The notes beneath the pieces are model-generated. The model had not been told where the DNA came from and did not search any database. It saw only the letters and a program-made list of their open reading frames with translations. The position numbers were made by a program, and so were the translations under genes. Below, piece by piece: positions 6,519-10,670 of a stretch of 10,670 nt of DNA. Origin of the DNA: Conexibacter sp. (GTDB lineage: Bacteria; Actinomycetota; Thermoleophilia; Solirubrobacterales; Solirubrobacteraceae); assembly GCA_025964295.1 (NCBI GenBank), contig JAOPZD010000523.1, positions 1 through 10,670 on the forward strand. Reading direction: 5' to 3'. Position 1 is the stretch's first letter; each line of letters begins with the position of its first letter.

Positions 6519-6967
6519 CAGCGCAGGAGGTCGAGCGTCTTGGTGAACATCGTCTTGGCCGTCTGCATCGCCGTGACGTTGGCCTCGTAGGCGCGCGACG
6601 CGGAGATCAGGTCGGTCATCTCGGTGACGGTGTTGACGTTGGGCATGGTCACGTAGCCGTTCTTGTCGGCGTCCGGATGGCCCGGGTCGTAGATGCGCTT
6701 GAGCGCCGAGCCGTCCTCGACGATGGCCGCGACCTTGACGCCGTTGACGCTGCGCCCGCCGGAGCCGCCGGCGGCCGACAGGACCGAGGCGAACGAGGTG
6801 CCGGCGGCGCCGGCCTCCTGGAGGACGACCTCCTTGCGGCGGTAGGGCTGCCCGTCGGCGCCCTTGGTCGTCTCGGCGTTGGCGAGGTTCTCGGAGGTGA
6901 CGTCCATCCGCAGCCGCTCGGCCGCGAGGCCGGAGCCGGAGGCGTCGATCGCGTCGAAGAGCCCCAT
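6518..6967 (-). CDS. flgC: Flagellar basal-body rod protein FlgC
   Basis: A 149-residue proximal rod protein, close to the normal family length. The N-terminal helix MGLFDAIDASGSGLAAERLRMDVTSENLANAETT contains the rod signature (here SENLANAETT, 25-34), followed by PYRRKEVVL (41-49). The C-terminal helix SASRAYEANVTAMQTAKTMFTKTLDLL (122-148) is the flagellar basal-body/hook C-terminal motif that packs with its partner helix in the rod core. FlgC is exported by the type III system without a cleaved signal and assembles with FlgB, FlgF and FlgG. Its ATG overlaps the flgB stop as TGATG. No unusual features apart from a Gly/Ser-rich loop at 64-72. Confidence 0.96.
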   Translation of the reverse strand: MGLFDAIDASGSGLAAERLRMDVTSENLANAETTKGADGQPYRRKEVVLQEAGAAGTSFASVLSAAGGSGGRSVNGVKVAAIVEDGSALKRIYDPGHPDADKNGYVTMPNVNTVTEMTDLISASRAYEANVTAMQTAKTMFTKTLDLLR

Positions 6968-7323
6968 CACACGCCGCCGATCGCGGAGCGCAGGATGGCG
7001 ACGCGCGCCTTCATGACCGAGCTGATGGCCTCGTACTGCAGGCCGTTCTTGCTCTGGTTGGCGGCCTCGGTGTCGATGTCGACCGAGCTGCCGTCGGCGC
7101 GCATGACCGCGCTCTGGTCGGCCTGGACGGCGGGGGAGACGCTCTCGACGGAGGCCGTGCCCTTGTCCCAGGCCGCGTGCAGGGCCGACGCGAAGTCGAC
7201 GTCCTGGCGGCGATAGCCCGGCGTGTTGACGTTCGCGATGTTCTGCGCGATCGCCTGCTGGCGGAGGGAGGAGCCGGCGAGGGCGCGCTCGAGGCCGGTC
7301 TGGGTGGTGTCGAAGAGTTCCAT
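6967..7323 (-). CDS. flgB: Flagellar basal-body rod protein FlgB
   Basis: A 118-residue proximal rod protein and first gene of the basal-body group. The N-terminal helix contains LRQQAIAQNIANVNTPGYRRQDVDF (20-44), whose NVNTPGY is the rod-protein signature; the C-terminal helix NGLQYEAISSVMKARVAILRSAIGG (93-117) is the matching helix. The ATG at 7323 is chosen because the family begins at MELFDTTQTGLERAL; an in-frame ATG at 7380 would add 19 unlike residues and lies inside a leader hairpin. No Shine-Dalgarno precedes the chosen start. It is preceded by a 161-base gap with a good sigma-28-like promoter, and followed by flgC with a one-base overlap. This is the probable head of a transcript running through fliI and perhaps to fliK. 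Confidence 0.95.
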   Translation of the reverse strand: MELFDTTQTGLERALAGSSLRQQAIAQNIANVNTPGYRRQDVDFASALHAAWDKGTASVESVSPAVQADQSAVMRADGSSVDIDTEAANQSKNGLQYEAISSVMKARVAILRSAIGGV

Positions 7324-7367
7324 TGGACGTGCGGAGAAGTCGGGCGCCCGTCCATGGGCTCTGAGAC

Positions 7368-7387
7368 GGTCGCCGACCATGGCGACC
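7368..7387 (-). promoter_or_regulatory. Leader hairpin at the 5' end of the predicted flgB transcript
   Basis: GGTCGCC (minus strand 7387-7381) and GGCGACC (7374-7368) form a 7-bp GC-rich stem with the 6-base loop ATGGTC. With transcription predicted to start near 7390, the stem would begin within a few bases of the 5' end, a position where stems often protect mRNA from decay. Nothing resembles a known riboswitch. Confidence 0.45.
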
Positions 7388-7396
7388 CATTCACCG

Positions 7397-7424
7397 TTCT
7401 CGGCCGAACCGACGGCTGCTTGAG
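7397..7424 (-). promoter_or_regulatory. Sigma-28 (FliA)-type promoter for the flgB group
   Basis: Read on the minus strand: CTCAAG from 7424, then a -10 box GCCGAGAA at 7404-7397, with fifteen bases between CTCAA and the box. The -10 matches the sigma-28 consensus GCCGATAA at 7 of 8 positions, and TCAAG matches the first five -35 bases (TAAAG) at 4 of 5 with the enterobacterial 11-base spacing between 8-base boxes. It lies in the gap between the FliT-like gene and flgB, about 75 bases before the flgB ATG. Transcription should start near 7390. Confidence 0.7.
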
Positions 7425-7428
7425 GTCG

Positions 7429-7447
7429 GCGTCCAGAAAGCGTCCAG
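7429..7447. repeat. Perfect 8-3-8 direct repeat upstream of the flgB promoter
   Basis: The plus strand reads GCGTCCAG AAA GCGTCCAG, two identical 8-mers with an 11-bp period, so both copies face the same side of the helix. The element sits 4 bases upstream of the CTCAA box, where an activator contacting RNA polymerase would bind. No regulator can be named from sequence. Confidence 0.6.
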
Positions 7448-7459
7448 GGCGAGACGCGC

Positions 7460-7477
7460 GCGGGGATCCGGCCCCGC
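7460..7477 (-). terminator. Possible U-tail-less terminator after the FliT-like gene
   Basis: GCGGGG and CCCCGC form a perfect 6-bp all-GC stem around a 6-base loop, starting 7 bases after the stop of the FliT-like gene and upstream of the flgB promoter. No U-run follows, which is common for hairpin terminators proposed in actinobacteria, but also means that termination is unproven and readthrough into flgB is possible. Confidence 0.35.
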
Positions 7478-7484
7478 CCGCCCG

Positions 7485-7814
7485 TCAGCCGACGCCGTTG
7501 AAGGCGGGCGGCGCGGCGGGCGCACCGGTGCCCGCGGCGTAGCCGGCGGCGCCGGTGCGGGAGGTGCCGACCTGCCGCAGCTCGGCGGCGGTCTCGGCCA
7601 TGCCCTGGCGCATCGCGGCGGCCGACAGGGCCTGCAGGCGCGCGGCCTCGCGCAGGTCCTCCAGCGCCTCGGCGGGAGCCGCGGCGGGCAGCGCGGCGAG
7701 CACGCGCTCGCGGCGCGCGTTGAGGTCGGCGAGGTCGTCCCAGCGCCCGTCGGTGACGAGCGCGTGCTCCTCGCGGCCGAGCGCGACCAGCGCCGAGAAG
7801 AGCGCCGCGCTCAT
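7485..7814 (-). CDS. FliT/FlgN-like flagellar export chaperone
   Basis: A 109-residue helical protein. Residues 1-85 form two or three amphipathic helices: FSALVALGREEHALVTDGRW (6-25), then DDLADLNARRERVLAALPAA (26-45) and the Ala/Leu/Arg-rich helix after 48. This has the layout of FliT/FlgN chaperones, which bind the C-terminal helices of hook-associated proteins or the cap and take them to the export ATPase. The tail from about residue 87 is Gly/Ala/Pro-rich and probably disordered. It lies right after fliS, where fliT sits in many flagellar loci, so FliD is the likely client; similarity at residue level is low and FlgN cannot be excluded. The ATG at 7814 has no Shine-Dalgarno but overlaps the stop of a possible 18-codon micro-ORF. 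Several stops precede in frame, so no longer start is supported. Confidence 0.7.
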   Translation of the reverse strand: MSAALFSALVALGREEHALVTDGRWDDLADLNARRERVLAALPAAAPAEALEDLREAARLQALSAAAMRQGMAETAAELRQVGTSRTGAAGYAAGTGAPAAPPAFNGVG

Positions 7815-7867
7815 GACGGAGTGACGGAGACGCAGGGGTGGCGCAGGGTCATGAGCGCCTTGGTCAT
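7811..7867 (-). CDS. Possible 18-codon micro-ORF bridging fliS and the FliT-like gene
   Basis: ATG at 7867-7865 overlaps the fliS stop as ATGA, and its own TGA (7813-7811) overlaps the ATG of the next gene as ATGA. The predicted peptide is MTKALMTLRHPCVSVTPS; 16 of 18 codons end in G or C. It exactly fills the 49-base gap. It has no recognisable domain and may serve only to carry ribosomes from fliS to the next start, or it may be chance. Confidence 0.3.
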   Translation of the reverse strand: MTKALMTLRHPCVSVTPS

Positions 7868-8259
7868 GCCGAGGCGGGAGCGGTGGCGGCGGCCTGCTCG
7901 GCCAGCCGGGCCCAGGCCTCGCGGAGGTTGGTCAGCAGCGCGACGACCTGGCCGATCTTCTCGCCCTTGCGCTGGATGCGGGACTCGATCAGCGTCTTCT
8001 TGCAGAAGACGTAGATGGCCTGCAGGCGCTCGGCGATCTCGCCCGTGTCCATGTTCAGCGTGGCCAGGAGCTCGTCGATGATGGCCTCGCCGCGGCTGAG
8101 CTTCTCGAAGCTGTGCAGCCAGGCGCCCTCGTTCATGGCGACCTCGGCCTGGCGCAGGAAGCGCACGGCGCCGTCGTACAGCATCACGACGAGCTGCTCG
8201 GGGGTCGCGGTGAGGACCGCGGAGTCGCGGTAGGCCTGGGGGCTGGCGTAGGGGTTCAT
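7864..8259 (-). CDS. fliS: Flagellin export chaperone FliS
   Basis: A 131-residue four-helix-bundle chaperone of normal family length. FliS binds the C-terminal helices of flagellin in the cytoplasm, prevents early polymerisation and passes flagellin to FlhA. The family start NPYASPQAYRDSAVLTATPEQLVVMLYDGAVRFLRQAE (2-39) is clear, including the Tyr near residue 10 and the LYDGA motif at 27-31; later helices with EKLSRGEAIIDELLATLNMDTGEIAERL follow. The ATG at 8259 has a GGAAG 8 bases upstream. A 34-base gap separates it from fliD, and the gap to the next gene is only 49 bases, so fliD, fliS and the FliT-like gene most likely form one unit. Flagellin itself is not in this window, so its client is encoded elsewhere. 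Confidence 0.97.
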   Translation of the reverse strand: MNPYASPQAYRDSAVLTATPEQLVVMLYDGAVRFLRQAEVAMNEGAWLHSFEKLSRGEAIIDELLATLNMDTGEIAERLQAIYVFCKKTLIESRIQRKGEKIGQVVALLTNLREAWARLAEQAAATAPASA

Positions 8260-8293
8260 GGAGGTTGCTTCCGGGTGGAGGGACGGTCGGGGG

Positions 8294-9670
8294 CTAGTTT
8301 CCGGACGAGGACGAGGTGAGCAGGCCCGCGAGGCTGGTGCCGGCCGCGTTGCTCTGCGACAGCGCGGTCTCCAGCGCCGTGAACTGCTTCTGCAGGCGCG
8401 CTTCCTTGGAGTCCATGCGGGCGTCGAAGGTCGTGAGCTTGGAGGCGAGGTCGGTGAGGTCGGAGGTCGCGGAGGTGATCCGCGACTGGATCAGCCCCGA
8501 GCTGCCCTGGTAGTTGGTCAGGATCGCGCCGAAGCCCTGGGCGAAGCCGTTGGTGCCGGTGAGGCCGCCCAGCAGCGCGCGGACGCCGTCGGGGTTGCTG
8601 TCCAGCGTGGCGCGCAGCTTGTCCTCGTCGAGGGTCAGCTTGCCGTCGAGCGAGTCCTGGTTGAGCGTCGCGTTGGCCGCGCCGGTGCTCACGCCGATGT
8701 CGGCCATCGACGTCACGCCGCTGAGGCCGCCGACCGCGTTGGACAGCGTGGTGCGGAACTGCGAGAGCATCGTCGAGAGGCCCGAGTCGCCGAACAGCGT
8801 GCCCTTCTGGATGTCGGCGGTCGACGCGGCGTTGACGACCGGCTTGTCGGTGAGGTCGGCGCGCGTCGTCGTGACGACGTCGTTGTAGGCCGTGACGAAG
8901 GCCTTGACCTTGGCGACGATCTTCTCCTTGTCGGGCCCGGGCGTGCCGACCGTCAGCCCGACGGTGTCGGTGCCCGACGTCTTGCCCTTGAGCGTGATCG
9001 ACAGGCCCGGCAGCGCGTCGGTGATCGTGTTGGTCTGGCGCTCGTAGAGCGTGCCGTTGATCGTGACCTTGGCGTTCTGGCCGGCGACCCGCTCGGTCTG
9101 GGTCCCGACGCCGCTGCCGCTGACCGCGAAGCCGCTGCTGTCGCCGGTGGCCTTGGCGCTGAGCACCAGGCTGCCGTTGACGTTGACGGCGTAGAGCTTG
9201 GAGGTGGCGGAGCCGTTGATCGCCGACACCGCGTCGTCGAGGGTCGCGCCGGCCTTCAGCGCGACCGAGGCGCGGGCGCTGCCGTCGCCGTTGGCGATGC
9301 TCAGCGTGCCGTCGGCCGTCGGGGAGACGAAGCCGTAGGTCTGGCGCTCGGCGGTGGCGAGCTGGTTGACGGCGACGTCGTAGCCGCCCGGGCCCGAGCC
9401 GCCGGTCCGGGTGACCGTGAACTTGGTGCTGTCGCCCGACTCCACCGACTGCGTGTCGAGCCACGTCAGCGCCGACTTCAGGTCGTCGTTGGCGAACTTC
9501 AGCGACGTCAGCTTGGTGCTGACGTCCTGCAGCAGGCTCTGGCGCTTGGTCGTCGCGTCCTGGTCGAGGGTGATCTTCGTCCGCGGAAGCTTCTCGACCG
9601 CCATCAGCTGCGTGATGATCGAGGCGGTGTCGAGGCCCGAGACGAGCCCGCTCATCTGGATTCCGGCCAT
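8294..9670 (-). CDS. fliD: Flagellar filament cap protein FliD (HAP2)
   Basis: A 458-residue cap protein that sits as a ring at the filament tip and folds arriving flagellin into place. The N-terminal D0 start IQMSGLVSGLDTASIITQLMAVEKLP (4-29) is the FliD_N signature, which runs to about residue 105. The middle (110-225) is a variable Gly/Ser/Thr/Ala-rich domain. The FliD C-domain (about 225-440) contains VKAFVTAYNDVV (255-266), a segment around DIGVSTG (324-330), the LTLDEDKLRATLDSNPDGVRALLGG stretch (345-369), and a C-terminal coiled helix ending in a flexible Ser/Gly tail. There is no cysteine, usual for exported axial proteins. The start at 9670 has AGGA 4 bases upstream, overlapping the flaG stop region; the gap to flaG is 6 bases. 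The stop is TAG. Confidence 0.97.
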   Translation of the reverse strand: MAGIQMSGLVSGLDTASIITQLMAVEKLPRTKITLDQDATTKRQSLLQDVSTKLTSLKFANDDLKSALTWLDTQSVESGDSTKFTVTRTGGSGPGGYDVAVNQLATAERQTYGFVSPTADGTLSIANGDGSARASVALKAGATLDDAVSAINGSATSKLYAVNVNGSLVLSAKATGDSSGFAVSGSGVGTQTERVAGQNAKVTINGTLYERQTNTITDALPGLSITLKGKTSGTDTVGLTVGTPGPDKEKIVAKVKAFVTAYNDVVTTTRADLTDKPVVNAASTADIQKGTLFGDSGLSTMLSQFRTTLSNAVGGLSGVTSMADIGVSTGAANATLNQDSLDGKLTLDEDKLRATLDSNPDGVRALLGGLTGTNGFAQGFGAILTNYQGSSGLIQSRITSATSDLTDLASKLTTFDARMDSKEARLQKQFTALETALSQSNAAGTSLAGLLTSSSSGN

Positions 9671-9676
9671 GAGGTC

Positions 9677-10027
9677 CTAAGCGGCGGGTGCCGGGTCGGG
9701 TTCGGAGCCGAAGATCTCGCCGAGGTCGACAGGACGCAGCGTGCGCCCGTCGGAGTCCACGAGCGAGGCGACCACGCGGTTGGTGAGGCGGTGGGTGTCG
9801 AAGCGGACGCTCTGCCCGAGCGACGACAGGTCGTCGGCGAGCTGCGCGGCGCGGGTGATGTCGTCCCACACCTCGTCGGGGATGCGATCGGGCCCGGTCA
9901 TCCGGCGCTTGCGCGCCTCGGCCAGGTCGAACACCCGCGCGAACTCATCGGACTGCGTGGCCTTCTCGGCTCGCGCCGGCTCGGGGAAAGCCCCCGCGCC
10001 GATGCCCTTGGTCGCGTCGATGTCCAT
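9677..10027 (-). CDS. flaG: FlaG-family flagellar protein
   Basis: A 116-residue cytoplasm-sized protein. The C-terminal part SVRFDTHRLTNRVVASLVDSDGRTLRPVDL (73-102) follows the FlaG fold pattern: a beta strand, the turn residues TNR, a second strand, then Asp-x-Asp-Gly and a third strand. FlaG typically continues with an Ile-Pro-Pro-Glu segment; here the equivalent is LRPVDLGEIF. FlaG is linked to filament length and usually lies next to fliD, as here. The N-terminal half (1-70) is Ala/Asp/Glu-rich and unlike anything I recognise. I chose the ATG at 10027 because AAAGGA lies 5 bases upstream and a promoter candidate lies just above it; longer in-frame starts at 10090 (GGAG nearby) and 10177 would begin at or upstream of the predicted transcript start. 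fliD follows after 6 bases. The family call rests on a short domain. Confidence 0.68.
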   Translation of the reverse strand: MDIDATKGIGAGAFPEPARAEKATQSDEFARVFDLAEARKRRMTGPDRIPDEVWDDITRAAQLADDLSSLGQSVRFDTHRLTNRVVASLVDSDGRTLRPVDLGEIFGSEPDPAPAA

Positions 10028-10032
10028 CTCGA

Positions 10033-10038
10033 TCCTTT
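10033..10038 (-). promoter_or_regulatory. Ribosome binding site deciding the flaG start
   Basis: AAAGGA on the minus strand, 5 bases before the ATG at 10027. It is one of the few clear Shine-Dalgarno sites in the window and lies downstream of the predicted transcript start, which favours the short flaG over the longer in-frame starts. Confidence 0.6.
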
Positions 10039-10086
10039 CGAAGTCCTTCCGGCTCGTCCCTGAGCCGCCTGCTCTCGTCTCTCCCG

Positions 10087-10114
10087 TCATCGGTGCTCCG
10101 GGGAGGCCCTTGAG
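10087..10114 (-). promoter_or_regulatory. Sigma-28 (FliA)-type promoter for flaG-fliD-fliS
   Basis: Read on the minus strand: CTCAAGGGC from 10114, then ACCGATGA at 10094-10087, with fifteen bases between CTCAA and the -10 box, the same spacing as upstream of flgB. The -10 box matches GCCGATAA at 6 of 8 positions. The predicted start near 10080 gives a leader of about 50 bases to the flaG ATG. Filament-cap genes are classic late, sigma-28-dependent genes, which fits. Confidence 0.57.
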
Positions 10115-10124
10115 CAGGGGCATG

Positions 10125-10142
10125 GACGATCGGCCGATCGTC
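10125..10142. promoter_or_regulatory. 18-bp perfect palindrome between the TPR-like gene and flaG
   Basis: GACGATCGGCCGATCGTC is its own reverse complement. It lies 10 bases upstream of the CTCAA box of the flaG promoter candidate and 44 bases after the stop of the preceding gene. Another half-site copy, GATCGTC, follows at 10144-10150. As RNA it would fold into a 7-bp stem with a GGCC loop and no U-tail, so it could be a terminator for the upstream gene; as DNA it looks like a dimeric-regulator operator. Confidence 0.5.
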
Positions 10143-10186
10143 GGATCGTCGAGATGACGTTTGGCGACGCAGCCCATCGGTGTGCC

Positions 10187-10670
10187 TCAGGCGGCCGCCG
10201 CCGCGAGCATCGCGGCCTCGTGGCGCAGCATGGTCGCGTCCTCGTCGAGGCCCTGGGCGTCGGCGAGCAGCGCCATGCCGAGCAGGGCGCGCTCGTCGGG
10301 GGCGCCCAGCTTCTCGACCACGCCGAACCACTCCTGGGCGGCGGACTCGAGGAAGCCGCGGCGGTAGTAGACGCCGGCCAGCAGCTCGCGCTGCTCGCGC
10401 CAGGGCAGGTCGAGGCGCTCGACCACGCCGGCGAGGCGCTCGAAGCCGTCGAAGTCCTCCAGGCGCGCGAGCGCCTCGAGCATGACGGCCACCAGCGGCG
10501 CGGCCGCGGCGGGCACGACGGCCGCAGCGCCGGGGCCACCGCGCCAGGCCGCCAGCGCGGCGAGCTGGGCGGGATCCAGGCCGGCGGCGGTGGCGTAGGC
10601 GAAGGCCTCGTCGAGCCGGGCGTCGTCGGCGCCGGCCGCGAGCCGGGCGAAGAGCAGGGTCTGGGCGGCC
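10187..10670 (-). CDS. TPR-like alpha-helical protein, C-terminal part (5' end outside window)
   Basis: The frame ends at TGA 10189-10187 and stays open to the window edge, giving 160 visible residues with no start needed inside the window; GTG 10516 is only an internal codon. The sequence is a run of Ala/Leu-rich helical pairs. The clearest repeat-like piece is ELLAGVYYRRGFLESAAQEW followed by FGVVEKLGAPDERALLGMAL and ADAQGLDEDATMLRHEAAML near the end, with the small-large spacing of tetratricopeptide repeats. No catalytic motif or membrane segment is visible. TPR domains bind proteins or sugar-modifying partners; in flagellar loci such tails often belong to glycosyltransferases that modify flagellin, but that part, if present, is outside the window and this is only inference from context. 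A gap of about 160 bases and a palindrome separate it from flaG. Confidence 0.6.
   Translation of the reverse strand, partial: AAQTLLFARLAAGADDARLDEAFAYATAAGLDPAQLAALAAWRGGPGAAAVVPAAAAPLVAVMLEALARLEDFDGFERLAGVVERLDLPWREQRELLAGVYYRRGFLESAAQEWFGVVEKLGAPDERALLGMALLADAQGLDEDATMLRHEAAMLAAAAA

Noticed and set aside
7324..7380. Longer flgB starting at ATG 7380
   Set aside because: The added 19 residues do not resemble FlgB, and this ATG lies inside the leader hairpin. The family N-terminus begins at ATG 7323.
8966..8992. A CTTGA/TCGG pair on the plus strand within fliD resembling a minus-strand sigma-28 promoter
   Set aside because: It has a 16-base spacing, a poor -10 box and lies inside fliD coding sequence. 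It shows that near matches arise by chance, which is why the fliJ candidate is scored low.
10028..10177. Longer flaG starting at 10090 or 10177
   Set aside because: Both lie at or upstream of the predicted transcript start. The 10090 site has a usable GGAG, so it is not excluded if transcription comes through from the TPR-like gene, but the 10027 site has the better ribosome binding site.
1..10670. Mobile elements, CRISPR arrays, tRNA or rRNA genes, toxin-antitoxin or defence genes
   Set aside because: No transposase or integrase frame, no regularly spaced repeats, no tRNA-like cloverleaf or rRNA sequence was seen; the window is a continuous, collinear flagellar locus with uniform composition.

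Overview
This window is one strand of a flagellar assembly locus. Every gene I can support lies on the minus strand, so transcription runs from base 10670 towards base 1. By eye the DNA is very GC-rich (well above 65% G+C, with third codon positions almost all G or C). That composition, an Asp/Ala/Arg-rich proteome, and a complete flagellar set with tightly overlapping genes suggest a flagellated high-GC actinobacterium. My best guess is Thermoleophilia (Solirubrobacterales, Conexibacter- or Patulibacter-like); this placement is inference and no rRNA or marker gene is present to confirm it.

Layout in the direction of transcription. (1) 10670-10187: C-terminal part of an alpha-helical, TPR-like protein cut by the window edge. 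(2) 10027-7485: a filament-cap and chaperone group, flaG-like, fliD, fliS and a FliT/FlgN-like chaperone, with a possible 18-codon micro-ORF bridging fliS and the chaperone gene. (3) 7323-1498: a basal-body and export-ATPase group, flgB, flgC, fliE, fliF, fliG, fliH, fliI. (4) 1428-1: fliJ, a lytic transglycosylase gene, and the 5' end of fliK, which runs off the window.

Together these encode the MS-ring (FliF), rotor switch protein (FliG), export ATPase with its regulator and stalk (FliI, FliH, FliJ), MS-ring/rod adaptor (FliE), proximal rod (FlgB, FlgC), a probable peptidoglycan-opening enzyme, the hook-length ruler (FliK), and on the filament side the cap (FliD), flagellin chaperone (FliS) and a cap/filament accessory protein (FlaG). 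Flagellin itself is not in the window.

Most junctions within groups overlap by 1 to 8 bases (TGATG, ATGA, GTGA), which implies translational coupling. Only three gaps exceed 60 bases: upstream of flaG, of flgB and of fliJ. Each contains CTCAA-N15-NCCGA, the layout of a sigma-28 (FliA) promoter, best preserved upstream of flgB. Two of the three also carry an 8-3-8 direct repeat exactly 4 bases upstream of the CTCAA box, and the third has an 18-bp perfect palindrome nearby. I consider these regulatory signals, together with a signal-peptide-less transglycosylase that shares an FxxxL motif with the neighbouring export substrates, the most interesting content. I see no mobile element, CRISPR array, tRNA or rRNA, and no novel defence or biosynthetic system.
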